DNA of 64,000 nucleotides from Malus domestica (Eukaryota > Streptophyta > Magnoliopsida > Rosales > Rosaceae): contig NC_091665.1 of assembly GCF_042453785.1 (NCBI RefSeq), forward strand, positions 6,388,501 through 6,452,500, written 5' to 3'. The notes under the pieces are model-generated. The model was not told the origin of the DNA. It ran no database searches and saw nothing but the letters and a program-made list of their open reading frames with translations. This document shows, piece after piece, positions 1-11,640 of the stretch. The first letter of the stretch is position 1. Every line of letters begins with the position of its first letter. A program made the translations under genes and the position numbers.

Positions 1-1786
1 AGCCTCACTTGAGTGCACAAGATGGTTGTTGGGACAAGGTTTGCCTTTTCGTGGTCACGATGAATCGTTGAAATCAAGCAATAGAGGTAATTATTTGGAG
101 CTTATGCACTTTCTTTCCAAGCATAATGAGCAAGTTAGGAAGGTTGTGTTTGAGAATGCTCCCAAGAATCTTAAGTATACTTCTTCTGATATTCAAAAAG
201 ATCTTGTCCGTGCTTGTGCCATTGAAACTATAAATGCAATCACTAAAGATATGGAAGGTGAATTTTTTTCTCTTTTGGTTGATGGATCACGTGACTCTTC
301 AACTAAAGAGCAAATGGCGGTGGTATTGCGTTATGTGAACAAAAAATGAGAAGCAATTGAAAAGTTTTTGGGTGTGCAACATGTCTTCTCTACAACTAGT
401 AGCTCGCTTGAAGAGGCTATTGAGAGATTCTTTGCTACAACAAATTTGAGTATGTCCAAGTTACGAGGACAGGGCTATGATGGAGCTAGTAATATGAAAG
501 GTGAGCTAAATGGCCTTAAAACAAAGATTTTGAACAAATATCCTCAAGCATTTTATGTTCATTGTTTTGTACACCAACTTCAACTAGCTCTTGTAGCCGT
601 TACAAAGGGAATTGAGGGTGTCGCCATTTTCTTCAACAATGCTAGTATTTTGGTCAATACAATTGGATCATCGTGTAAGCGTCGTGATGCATTTAGAGAG
701 AAACAACAAGAACAAATTAAGAAAGCTCTTGATATTGGTGATCTTGAAACGGGTAGAGGGTTAAATCAAAAGAATAGTCTCATGCGTCCTTGTGATACAC
801 GTTGGAACTCACATTATGGTACTATAGTTAGTATTATTATCATGTTTGAAGCCGTGGTTGAGGTGCTTGAATGGATTAAAGATGATACCAACCAAGACAA
901 TTTTGGTGAAACAAGTCATTTATTCCATAACATACAAACTTTTGATTTTGTGTTTCACCTTTTTTTGATGAGACTCATATTGGGAGTTACAAATGAGTTA
1001 TCACAAGCATTACAAAAGAAAGATCAAGATATTGTGAATGCAATGGGGTTAGTGGAAGTATGCAAGCAAAGACTACAATCCTTGAGAGATGATGACTTTG
1101 GGGACTTGCTTGATGATGTACAAAAGTTTTGTTAAGAGCATGATATTGTCGTTCCTAACATGGAGGATTTGCATTTTGTACCTGGAAAATCAAGGCGTAA
1201 AGCTCCAAGACTCACAAACTTCCATTACTATCGTGTGGACCTCTATTTTCAAGTCCTTGATACACAATTAAAGGAATTGAATGATCGCTTCAATGAGGTA
1301 AACACCGAGTTGCTTCTTTGTATGGCATGTTTGAGTCCGGTGAATAATTTTGCATCTTTTGACAAAGCAAAAATTGTTCGTCTAGCTCAACTTTATCCTC
1401 AAGATTTTGATCGTATGGACCTCATGAATCTTCCAATTCAACTTGACAATTACATTCACAATATGAAGATGCATAGTGAGTTTTCGTCATTGAGAGGAAT
1501 TGGTGATCTTGCAAAGGAGTTGGTGAAGACTGGGAGGTGTGCAAGCTACATATTAGTGTATAAGCTTCTTACATTGGCTTTGGTGTTACCGGTTGCAACC
1601 GCTTCGGTGGAGAGAGCTTTTTCTGCTATGAAGATTGTGAAAACACCATTGCGTAACAAAATGGGAGATCAATGGTTGAGTGATAGCATGCTTGTTTACA
1701 TAGAGAGATATGTATTTGCTTTTATTGATAATGAGCCTATTATGCGACGTTTTCATGGTATGAAACGTCGTCGGCAACAATTGTAA
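1..1786 (+). pseudogene. hAT transposase (ZMYM/TTF-type), 3' part, two in-frame stops
   Basis: This is the C-terminal part of a hAT-superfamily transposase of the kind often annotated as zinc finger MYM-type or TTF-type. The start lies left of the window. One frame runs to 1786 but is cut by TGA at 347-349 and TAA at 1133-1135; the same frame resumes at once after each stop, so these are nonsense mutations, not frameshifts. Visible blocks are a DUF4371-like region with GQGYDGASNMKG near 472-507, a VHCFVHQLQLAL segment near 558-593, and the hAT dimerisation region near 1570-1700 with ASVERAFSAMK. The family cuts and pastes DNA as a dimer. This copy cannot make a full protein without read-through. 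Family assignment is confident; the clade is not determined. Confidence 0.85.
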
Positions 1787-1888
1787 TTTGTTTATGTTGA
1801 TAAATTATGGAAGACATTACTATATAAAATGATTTGGTTGTTGCTATTCTTTTGAACCTTGCACTCTTTTAACTTCGCCCCTCCCCCC

Positions 1889-1911
1889 GTCAATTCCTGG
1901 CTTCGCCACTG
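1889..1911 (+). repeat. 3' terminal inverted repeat of the hAT element
   Basis: About 100 bp after the transposase stop the sequence ends in CTGGCTTCGCCACTG, which reads CAGTGGCGAAGCCAG on the other strand. A CAGTGGC start is typical of hAT ends. The next eight bases (cttcaaag, 1912-1919) would be the target duplication. The other end is outside the window, so the duplication cannot be confirmed here. Confidence 0.55.
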
Positions 1912-2010
1912 CTTCAAAGGGGTGTGTTTCGGGGACAGGACGCCGGGGCGACGTTTTAAGACTCCAATCAACGGTTTATATTGCTTGAGCCAATGCCTCT
2001 TTAAAGTGAG

Positions 2011-2655
2011 TAGGGATGGCAATGGGGCAGATTGGATTCGGATGTGCCATCTCTATACCCAAACCCGTTTATTTTCCTTGAACCTGAACCTGTAGAATCC
2101 CTGAATGAGTTTTCCCTATAACCGAACACGTTGGGTGACAGATTTGTAATCAGGAAACAATTTTCCTCATTATGATATTTATATATTTATTTATATTATT
2201 AACTTGTACAAGTTTTCAAAAACTAGCATCAGTCATTACTGTTGGGCACACTACACCCTCTGAGCACCACCAGGCATGTCATCATCCTCATCATAGGCCT
2301 TTTGTTGAGCATGTTGTTGCTTCCTCCTCATCTCCTCCTCCATGTTCACATCATGCAGAGTTGACTCCTCACACTCATTCACCTCCATATCTGTGAGGCT
2401 TTAATGCATGATTATTAACAACCCCTTTTCATATAATAAATATTTATATATTTTTTATTCATAGATAAAATGGTTCGGTTTCGGGTATAGGTTTAGAGCG
2501 GATACCCCAATAACCATAACCAAACCCGAAACCGAAAATTTTACCCAACGATTACCCATAACCATAAAATACCTGAAATTTTATGCCCGAAACCGAACCA
2601 TTCGGATCGGTTACTTGTGGAGATCGGATTTAATGGGTTAAATTACCATCCTTAG
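2011..2655. mobile_element. Non-autonomous Ac-like hAT element (MITE)
   Basis: The left end TAGGGATGGCAAT (from 2011) matches the reverse complement of the right end (CTAAGGATGGTAAT, ending 2655). The TAGGGATG start is the Ac/Ds-type hAT terminus. The flanks repeat aagtgag (2004-2010 and 2656-2662), consistent with an 8-bp duplication carrying one change. The interior has no transposase; it contains pyrimidine-rich DNA near 2260-2395 and a subterminal stretch (2471-2640) rich in CCGAAACCGAA-like motifs. It must rely on a transposase made elsewhere. Confidence 0.75.
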
Positions 2656-2910
2656 AAGTGAGAGACACTTCTCCCAAATCTTTTAAACCCATGGGCTCCT
2701 TCCAGATCTTTAACTCATGCTTTTATGTCGGCGAGTCTTGCAGCTCTTTAGTCAACAGACTCTTTCGAATGTCATCCTGAGACTCCATTACATCTTCCCA
2801 GATCTGATCTACGGCGGTGACATTGTTGTAGTCTTGGTCTACGTCGTGTGTGGGAGTGACGGGACTGCCGTGAGACTTGTAGCGAATCATGTAACCGCAC
2901 CACACCCTAA
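2656..2910. other. Short unassigned spacer between two DNA transposons
   Basis: The spacer lies between the hAT MITE and the Harbinger element. Short open frames occur on both strands but show no recognisable domain. I see no gene. Confidence 0.4.
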
Positions 2911-4254
2911 GACCATCTCCAATGGTGACCTACAACCTAAAAATATTTAGCCCAGAAAATTTAGGTGTTAGCCTATAAACAATTTTTCTACTCCAACCCT
3001 TTTGACCTAAAATTTTAGCCCAAGATTATCAAAGAATGAATTAAGGCTATTTTTTTTAAATTAACTTAAAAAAAAAATTATGTAGACTATCCTAAATTAA
3101 TTTTATGAACATTTTAACCTAAAAATATTTAAATTCTGATAAATTTTGAAAAATCACTAAATCAATACATGAAAATCATGATAACCACATAAACTTAATA
3201 CAAACAACATTTAATAAACCACATACACTTAATACAAATGACAATTAATAAACCACATAAACTTAAAAAAAAAAGACAATTAATAAACCACATAAACTTA
3301 ATACAATCGAAAACTCATAAACTACATAAAGTGCATGCTTTGTTGATAATCTTCCACTAGGCATGCCAACCATGGCTCTCCAAGCTTCCCTTCCACAAAG
3401 TGCATGCTTTGTTGATAATCTTCCACCGATCATAAACACCACCAATTTCCCTTCAACTGGCGTTGGAGTTTTCATGGAACTTATCAACGATTTTACCCCA
3501 CAAAACCTTTCTATTTTGATTCGTGCTGACGGCACCATCTTCGCTAATAGAAATCCATGCCAAACATAAAGCAATATCTTCGTCAAAGGTCCAATTATGA
3601 CCTCTAACATGCTCTTTTGCCATCTTAAAAAATTTGGAAATGAGAAGAAATGGTGGAAAGAAAAATTGGAAGAATTGTAGGAGAAAGTGAGTTTTGTGTG
3701 GATGTTTGAACAAATACATAGGTATTTATAGAGTTTTTGGTTGAATTTTAAGTTAAATAATTTTTTTTAAATTGTTTTAGTCGTTGGATTTAAATTTGGA
3801 TTGTTAGATCTTTTTTTTTACCGTTAGATTTAATTATATTCGATTTAAGCCGTTGGATTCAATAAATATATAAATATAAAACTAGAAAAAAAAATTTGAA
3901 CGTGGACCGTTGGATTAACCAACGGTCCAATTACATTGGCCGTTGGATGAAGAAAAGTAGTCATTGGGCTACAGTGTACATGACACGCTGAGGCTGACAA
4001 CCCACATGGGGTGGGCCTCGGCTGGAAATTGTTGGGCGCGTGATGTGTGTTCAGCATCTGGGTTTTTAGGGTGTGGGCTTCGCAGCCCACTTTTCACTTT
4101 CACCCGTGGGTCCCATTTTATTTTGTGGGCTAAATTGTGGTTGGTATTTGTCTTCCTTTTAGATTTTAAGTTTTAGATTTGGTTTAGGTTTTGGGTTGGA
4201 GTGGGTTTTGAGGGAATGAAAATTTTAAGTTATAAGACACTACTGGAAATGGTC
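2911..4254. mobile_element. PIF/Harbinger-type non-autonomous element
   Basis: The two ends are inverted copies: GACCATCTCCAATGGTG at 2911 and the reverse complement of the right end, GACCATTTCCAGTAGTG, ending at 4254. Similarity continues about 35 bp inward. Both flanks carry the trinucleotide TAA (2908-2910, 4255-4257), the expected 3-bp PIF/Harbinger target duplication. The interior (1.3 kb) holds a decayed minus-strand ORF1-like SANT/Myb fragment but no DDE transposase. It is an internally deleted derivative. Confidence 0.8.
3330..3623 (-). pseudogene. PIF/Harbinger ORF1 (SANT/Myb-like DNA-binding) remnant
   Basis: From an ATG at 3623 the minus strand reads a SANT/Myb-type segment with tryptophans spaced as in PIF ORF1 proteins (NWTFDEDIALCLAWISISED, then VLWGKIVDKFHEN). 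The frame stops at 3453 and similarity to the family (RWKIINKACTL-like) resumes in another frame, so there is at least one frameshift. About 69 bp is duplicated in tandem (copies of gtgcatgctttgttgataat at 3331 and 3400). In autonomous relatives ORF1 helps the transposase bind the ends. This remnant is not expected to be functional. Confidence 0.7.
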
Positions 4255-4439
4255 TAACCCAGTTACCCCTTGGCCACGCTTCATATCAATTATCACGCAC
4301 ACAAAGGGAAAAAACATAATTTAAAAATAATTGTTTAATTAATAAAATAAAATAAAAAATTGCCAAGCTGCAACGCAAGTTCAAGGAAACTTCCGAATCC
4401 CCTCACTACTAAACTCTTCTCATCCGCCCTATTCCTCCT

Positions 4440-4637
4440 TTGACAATTCACATTGACCACCAACCCCATCCCCTCTCTCTCTCCTCTGCCCTAGGAGAGT
4501 CCTACGGTGATTATGTAGGACTTGTCTTCTCTCTTTCTATCCACATCGCTCTCTCTTGCTTCTGATCGATTGATTTGTGCTTCAAGTTTTTCAATTTTTC
4601 TTTGTTTGAGGGTTTTTATTTTGTTGGAGAGGAAGCG
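4440..4637 (+). promoter_or_regulatory. Probable 5' UTR of the NAC gene, CT-rich
   Basis: A pyrimidine-rich leader (ccctctctctctcctctg near 4470-4490) precedes the NAC start codon, as is common in plant 5' UTRs. I cannot place a TATA box or transcription start with confidence. Confidence 0.35.
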
Positions 4638-7600
4638 ATGGTGACGGAGGACGATCCAGCTGCGCTTTTCTGCGATGGACACTTTGCCGCGCCGGGGTTT
4701 CGGTTCCATCCCACCGACGAGGAGCTTGTCCTCTACTATCTAAAGCGGAAGATCTGTAAGAAGAGGCTCAAGATTGACGTCATCGCCGAGACCGACGTCT
4801 ACAAGTGGGACCCTGAGGAACTTCCCGGTAAGGGTTTTAGAGGTTTTTCCGTGAAAGCCTTGGTTTTTTGTATGATTTTTGATATGGGGTTTTTGGGTTT
4901 TGATTGTTTGGTTATTTATTTTGTTTTTTTAATCAGCTTTGTGTAAGTCAAGCTTCTGTGTGGATGATTGATTGCTGTAGAACAGGTGATAGAGTCTTGA
5001 TCATTGAGTCAACCTTTTTGATCAAATTCCAATCGGTGCATGAATTCTTAAACCCTAATTTTAATTGTTTGGATCATTGCGGATTTGGGTTTTTTTAGAT
5101 TGCTTTGCTTCTACTTGCTGTATATTCATATTGGCTGATGGGTTTTGGAGTATTGTTTGATTTGTTGACTGGATATCGCTTTGTCGGGTTGGCTTGGTTT
5201 GCTACGATTGGTTAGACTTATACTTTGGTTATTGTTGATGGGTTTGGTTAACAGGGTTTTCATTCCTTTTCAGATTTGTTTCGACACACGCTACTCGAAT
5301 TTTGCAGGATGCTATGGTGATATATTCTATGATCTAATCAAGTGAACTACTATAATGTCTGTAGTGCGTAGTAGCAAAGTAATTTAATATTCGTTCTTAG
5401 CCATTGGTTTATAAATTCCAACTTTAAAATTCCAAGTAGATGTGTGTTAAATCCAATTGCGTTTAGGATGGAAATGGTTTTGAATGATTTTGATATTCAT
5501 TAATTTTACAAATCCCATCCTTAAAATTCCAAGTAGATGTGTCTGTTAATCCGATTGTGTTTGGGATGGAAATGGTTTCTGATTTTTATTAATTTTAATT
5601 CATCTTTGCTAGTCTTAGCTTTATGTATTAGATAGCTGCTTTGCTCTCATAATCTTTGTTGTTTGAGCTCACATTTTTTGTTGATTGAATTTGGTTACTA
5701 ACTAGTTAATGTAATAATGTGATATGATATGCAGAACTATCTTTGTTGAAAACTGGAGACAGGCAATGGTTCTTTTTCAGTCCTAGAGATCGGAAATACC
5801 CTAATGGAGGAAGATCAAGCAGGGCAACCAGACACGGGTATTGGAAAACTACAGGAAAGGATCGTAATATTGTATGTTATTCACGGTCTGTTGGATTGAA
5901 GAAGACCTTAGTTTATTACAAAGGCCGTGCACCTAGTGGGGAGCGCACTGACTGGGTGATGCACGAGTATACCATGGATGAAGAAGAGCTCAAGAGATGC
6001 CAGAATGTACAGGTATTAATTGGAATAACATCCTTTTCAATATGGTCTTGAATTTTTTTATTCTGTAAACTATAACTTTCCTTTTTGTTCTTCCTTTGTT
6101 TTAGCAATATTATGCTCTCTACAAGGCTTACAAAAAAAGTGGACCTGGTCCCAAAAATGGCGAGCAATATGGGGCGCCATTTAGGGAAGAAGACTGGGTT
6201 GATGATGAATCCCCAGTAATCAAGACCTCTGCTGATTGCCAAATCTCAGTGAAGGAAGCTGTAGATGTTGTTTCTATTGATAATGTGAAAGGCAATGGCG
6301 AAGTCCATTATGCACTAGATGACATCGAGGAATTCATGAAACAGATGGCTGATGAGGCTGTGCTGCCACAAATGAATGGGTACGGTTACACAGCACCCCA
6401 GGTTGGTAATCTCTCCCTCCTTACTCTACTCCCTTCTTTTCTTGCAGGGGTAGTTGTTTATGGCTATTGCAGACTATTTTAAAAATATGGCTAAGATAAG
6501 ATTTTTGTATCTTAGAGGCTGATGGAACTGGTTTAGATGTTACCTGATAAGGGGTGATTGCATAAATAAAGAAATTTTGTACTTTTAAATTTTCTTTGCA
6601 TGATTTTAGTCTTGCATGCATTAAATCTCTGTCATCGAGAACATGTAATTAACATTATGCAATTTCATTTTGTAGGTTGTTAGCGAAGAAGATACCCAAA
6701 GTGGTCTGGTTGATCTGTACTCCAGGGAAGTTTTCAGTCCAGAACTTATCAAAGAGTTCAATCCAAATGTGCAGCAATGCAATGTGGAGGCCAACTTTGA
6801 CTTCACACAGTCAGCTACCTCCCAAATGCAATCACATGAGGCATCTGAAGTCACCACAGCTGTTCCTGACATTTATGAGCACGGTCCTCCTGCTCTGCAT
6901 GAAGAGGATTTCTTGGAGATGGATGATCTCCTTGGTCCTGAACCTACTGTACCAAACACTCTGAATCCTGTGGATGACTTGCAGTTTGGAGAGCTAGATG
7001 GATTAAGTGAATTCGACTTGTATCATGATGCAGCCATGTTTCTTCATGACTTGGGGCCTATTGATGAAGGAAATATTTCTCATCATCAGTACATGAATTC
7101 ACAGGGGAATACTATTGTAGACCAATTTGAATACCACTTACAACCTAATCCAGCAGCTGAAAACCAGGTTAACCATATGCTGAATCCAGAATTAGCTCAG
7201 ATGAACAATCAGCTGTGGACAAACACTGAAAGAGCAGAACCGAACCAGGGATCTCTCTCGTATTCAACCTCAGGTATATATAACAGTGAAGATGAATAGT
7301 GGATGCTTTTGCATATGTATTATTAAGTGCAGGTTTTCAGCTTGGAGAACTCTTCTTTAAGCTGGTTTCTGCTAATGTATTATTGATTGCAGTGGTTGGC
7401 ATGACTGACTTCTAGTTATATTATATGGTGCCGTTCCCTTTGATGTAAATTGGAATATCCCTATAAACTCTTATAAGTAGTCGCTAATATAGGCAGTTCC
7501 TATCTGGTATTGTCTAGGTGTGGTATATGAATCTTCAAATTTTCCTTCCCGAGCAACTCAAAATCAAAGTGGCAATGAGGCTGCAGGTGCTACAAGTCAG

Positions 7601-7882
7601 TTCTCTTCTGCTCTTTGGGCATTTGTGGAGTCTATACCTACCACTCCCGCATCTGCTTCAGAGAGTGCTTTGGTGAATCGTGCTTTCGAACGGATGTCTA
7701 GCTTCAGTAGGTTGAGAATTAATACGGCAAGTACAACTGTCGCAGCAGGTAATGGTTCTGAAACTATGAGAGCAGGCATAAGGAGGGGATTCTTCTTCCT
7801 TCCGGTTCTTGTAGCACTATGTGCCATTTTTTGGGTTTTGATGGCAACTCTCAGACCGCCGGGGAGATGCCTCCCCGCTTGA
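4638..7882 (+). CDS. NAC017: Membrane-tethered NAC transcription factor, NAC017/NTL7-like
   Basis: Five exons join in frame: 4638-4827, 5735-6012, 6105-6401, 6676-7273 and 7518-7882, giving 575 residues. All introns are GT-AG. The NAC domain covers about residues 18-170 ([20 protein letters not shown], then [49 protein letters not shown]). An acidic, Asn/Gln-rich activation-type region follows. The last about 33 residues hold one hydrophobic helix ([20 protein letters not shown]) and a short tail, making a tail-anchored NTL. In Arabidopsis NAC013/016/017 such proteins sit in the ER membrane and are released by proteolysis to drive mitochondrial retrograde stress genes. I infer the same role here. 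The start chosen is the family start; upstream in-frame Met codons precede it in the leader. NAC017 versus NAC016 or NAC078 subgroup is not certain. Confidence 0.88.
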
Positions 7883-9048
7883 GTCTGCAAGTGGGAAGTT
7901 TTGCTGCTATACATATATATATAACATATAATTATTTATATTCATCGTCGGAAAGTTGATGGGAAGTGATTTCAAATCATTATGAAAACATAGGATTCTA
8001 ATATCTATCTGAATTTTGGTTGTAGAGGATGAATTTTAGCTCCTTTTTCCTTTACAAAAGTAAATAGGAAATTTAACATGAATTTTTCGGTCGCAAATTA
8101 GCGTGCACAAACTTTTACAGCACACTCGTTCGCATATTAGCTGCTTCTTCCCATGCATGCACATGTACAGGTCTTAATTTTTCCTTTCACCTTTGGGAAA
8201 TGTACAGGTCTAATTGTATTGATCCTGGTTAAAAAAAGGCCATATGATTTGTGAATAATACATACAGTGGTTTCATGCTTTCCTTTTATTAGCGGAAATT
8301 GAATACAAAAATACTCTATTAGGATAAAAGGCGCTTTGTTTTTCAACTTCTTAGCCTAAACATTTATCCACCTAATTTAACGTGTCCCCAAGCTTTAACT
8401 ATTGAATGTAGGGGAGAGTGGATGGGACAACAAACCAGCTAGTTTTAAAGTTATTCTAATTTTTTGATACGATGACATATTTTATATTAAAAAAATCAGA
8501 GAATAAACTTGTATTGAATTTACTATTCACGAGATTTAAACTTTAAAAAAAATATCAAGTAACTATTGTACTAAGTAAATTCCCTTTAGTTATTTGAAAA
8601 GATCACGTAATGAACTAGATAAAACAAGCGACCAAAAGTTTACATATTCTGATGTTTTGTGTTTCTGTGTGTTTTAAGATTAAGAGGAAAACAAAATTGA
8701 AGTTGTAAGGAGTAAAAATGTCACTCCTTGCTAGAAGAAAACACATATGTTGATCCCCTATCTTCCTCTCATTGATTCACCTTCACTTTCTCAACAAAAT
8801 TCACACTTGTACAAATTTCCGACTCGCAAGAAAACTCACCATACGCAATATGCTTTGATGAAAGGCCTGAAAGCAAATCCGAAATCTATCTCACAACCGT
8901 TGAGGACTGAAAGAAGAAAATTTGTTGAGGCTTCCACCTTTTCCGAGCTAGAAGAGTCGCAGGGAATACAAGTAAAACGAAATAAACAAAGAAACAGAAA
9001 GGAAAAAGTAAGCACAAATTACGTGCGGCAAAGAGCCCTTGCATGAAA
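7883..9048. other. Intergenic region between two convergent genes
   Basis: This contains the 3' UTR of the NAC gene on the left and of the PIRL gene on the right (convergent genes). It is AT-rich with no ORF I can assign and no obvious transposon ends. Confidence 0.4.
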
Positions 9049-10791
9049 TCATAGCTGCTGGTCAAGAATAGGATCTCTAGGAGCTCTTGGAGACCCCAGA
9101 TACTCAGAAACACCCGAAACATAGTCCTTCAACCAGGAAGTGCTGCGCGTCAACCATCCTGTTTCTTCTTGATCTTGAACCTGAAGCATGCTTTTCCTTT
9201 CTTCTTCCACCAGTATCTCCAACCATCTCTTGGCCATGAAAACCTTTATAGCTACCACACCTTGTTGAACTATGTCCGAGGGTGGAACCACAAGAGGGTT
9301 CCCGTCCACGTTCAGTTTGGTCAAATTGTCAAGGCGGCCAAAGGTATCTGGAAGAGCATGAATCTGATTGTTGCTGATATCAAGTTCCTTGAGGTTGATT
9401 AAATCACCAAAGGTGTCGGGTAGCTCAGTTAGATCGGTAAAATTACTGGCGAGATTGAGGATTTCGAGATTGGTCAACCGACCAAAGGCCAGAGGAAGGC
9501 CGCGGAGCTCATTGAAGTGAGCATCCAAGCAGCGTAAAGACCTCAGCTCACAAACAGAGGTAGGAAGAGACCGAATCTTGTTCAACTGGATAGAAAGCTT
9601 CTGTAGATTGGCCAACTCAAAACCAATGTTGGTTGGCAGGTATGTGAGGCCGTTGTAGCTCACATCCAACTCCGCCAACGACCTAATCACATTTCACAAA
9701 ACCAAATTTCTAATCATTCCATTTCTCACTCGAAATTCGAAATTCGAATGGATTAAAGACAATAAATTTCTTTACCTGCATTGACAGATAGAGTCAGGAA
9801 GGGCACTTAGCTTGTTCCCAGTGGCATTCAGCACCTTCAACTTTTGCAATGCCCCAATTGATTCCGGCAGTGACTCCAAAAGGTTTGAAGACACGTTTAG
9901 CTCTTCAAGTTTCTCTAATCCACCTATTGACTCAGGAATAGCCTGTCCAAAATGTTCTTTTAATTCCTAATCTAATCATAATATCAATAACTTAATCGAA
10001 CCGAATCGAAACAAAATCAAACCAAATCAAACCTTGAGTTCATTGCTGGAAAGATCCAGCAGGAGCAAACTGTGGATGGAGCCCAAGGCCTCGGGCAAGA
10101 ACCGTAACTGCCGCCCCGAGAGGTTGACCCGATCCAGAGTGGTCCGGGAGGCCTCCTGCAGAATCCCAGCCACCTCCTCAGGGACTTGGTCGTTGGTCAA
10201 ACCCTCATCACCGCCCTCCTCCTTCTCCTCATCAAATTCCACGACCCCAGCCATGGCCGACTCGTAAATCTTGACGAGCCTCTGCTCGGCGTCCTTGAGA
10301 AGCTTGTCGTAGGCGGAGTGCAACTCATCGAGCTGCAGAATCGCAGTGTAGCCTTGCTTGTCCTTCTCCGCCGCCTCGCGGAACTGAGCCTCTTTGTCGG
10401 CCAGGCGAACCCGCCACTGGAGCCTGTCAAAGTCATTAGGGCGGGGAGAGATGACAAGCTCCTCTAGTTTCTTGGCCAAATCGGAGTCGATTTCGCGGAG
10501 CCTAACCTTGGCGGTGTCGACGAGCTCGTGGTCGGGTCGGTCGCCGAGGGTCTTGAGGGCGGAACGGGTCTGGGAGACGTCGGCGACGGCGCGTTGCATG
10601 GCGGCGAGGACTTTGGGGTCGGAGAGGTGGGGCATCTGGTTGAGGATGGGGGGCTGGTCGGAGGGATGGGGGTCGATGCGGATAGTGCAGAGGTGGGGAG
10701 GGGCGGCTGGTGTTGAGGGCTTGGGAGCCAAGGAGGGGAGGTGGGACATGACGTAGGAGAGCATGGTTAATTTGGAGGGGTTGGGATCCAT
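9049..10791 (-). CDS. PIRL9: Plant intracellular Ras-group-related LRR protein (PIRL1/PIRL9-like)
   Basis: Three exons on the minus strand, 10791-10033, 9942-9776 and 9682-9049, join in frame to 519 residues with GT-AG introns. The N-terminal half begins [15 protein letters not shown], as in Arabidopsis PIRL1 and PIRL9, and contains a charged helical region. A run of about ten leucine-rich repeats follows, from about residue 225 to 450, with unit forms like [21 protein letters not shown] and [22 protein letters not shown] basic C-terminal tail follows. PIRLs are plant relatives of animal SHOC2/RSU1-type Ras-group LRR proteins. They are cytoplasmic scaffolds, and PIRL1 and PIRL9 act redundantly in pollen development. 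There is no signal peptide or kinase, which argues against a receptor. The frame stays open upstream to 11070; I chose the start conserved in the family. Confidence 0.87.
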
Positions 10792-11070
10792 TGGTTGGGA
10801 TGGGATGTGATCGGAGAGACGGCGAGAGGGTGGTGACTTGTGCGATTGAATTGAAATGGATTGGATTTTGAAGAAAGAGGAGGAGGAGGAGGTTAGTGTG
10901 AGACCCTGAGCGTCACAAAGTGTGTGGTTTTTGTTTTGGAAAAGGGCGTCAATAACGGAATGGATGATGGAGTTGACGAGGTCGGACACTGCTACTGTTT
11001 TCACGCCATCAAAATTGTGATGCAATGCATTAGAGATAAATAACTCTCTATCATTTCGTGCTACAATCAT

Positions 11071-11228
11071 TTTGTATCATCCTTCTAATAGAGATAGGAA
11101 CCACCAGTAGGTGGGGTCTTATCTTTATTGAAAAAATAGTACGCGTGATAATACAACTAGATGATAAGAATAGTTTTTTTTGTAAAATATTATGTCAAAA
11201 ACATGAGTTACCATTTTAAAATTGAGAA
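11071..11228. other. Upstream region of the PIRL gene
   Basis: Short AT-rich stretch, presumably promoter-proximal for the minus-strand PIRL gene. I see no defined element. Confidence 0.3.
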
Positions 11229-11335
11229 TGCTATTAGCACTCCAAAAATCTCATTCTACGTTCCTCATAAATATATTTTTCTTTCCCAACATAGAAAGTT
11301 TGGAGTGCATAATAAGATTTTTGGAATGTAAATAA
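11229..11335. mobile_element. Small MITE with inverted ends
   Basis: The left arm ATTAGCACTCCAAAAATCTC pairs with the right arm, whose reverse complement reads ATTTACATTCCAAAAATCTT. The two arms are imperfect copies over about 35 bp and leave a small loop. The hairpin-like shape, about 105 bp with AT-rich flanks, fits a MITE or fold-back remnant. The target duplication is not clear. Confidence 0.5.
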
Positions 11336-11418
11336 CAATTGCCTTAAAATTTAACATCAATTTCTGTATTAATACTTGATATTATAAAATATATGCCTAA
11401 AAACATTAGTTATTAGAG

Positions 11419-11640
11419 ATTTTCCTCTATGGATCCATTTTGTGAGGATTTTAGGGATTTTGGCATCCTAGCCGTTTATCGCACATCGTGCGGTTAATTT
11501 TCGTCAGATATTATTTTTGTTTAATTTTAAATAAAAAAATCAAATTATTTCTAACCGCACAATACACGATGAATGATTAAGATGTGAGAATTCTAAGATC
11601 CTTACCAAATGAATTCGGATAGGATCCAATTCCAGAGAAT
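11419..11640. mobile_element. MITE with long imperfect inverted repeat
   Basis: The arm from about 11431 (GGATCCATTTTGTGAGGATT) pairs with an inverted copy that ends near 11627. Pairing extends through a block with tcgcacatcgtgcggtt near 11477 and its counterpart aaccgcacaatacacgatg near 11554. Almost the whole 200 bp could fold into one stem. No coding capacity. The exact ends are uncertain by about 15 bp. Confidence 0.55.

Noticed and set aside
2172..2396. His/Pro-rich 74-codon ORF
   Set aside because: It lies in pyrimidine-rich DNA inside a MITE; composition alone explains the open frame.
10394..10756. 120-codon plus-strand ORF over the PIRL gene
   Set aside because: Antisense shadow of the GC-rich first exon; no domain.
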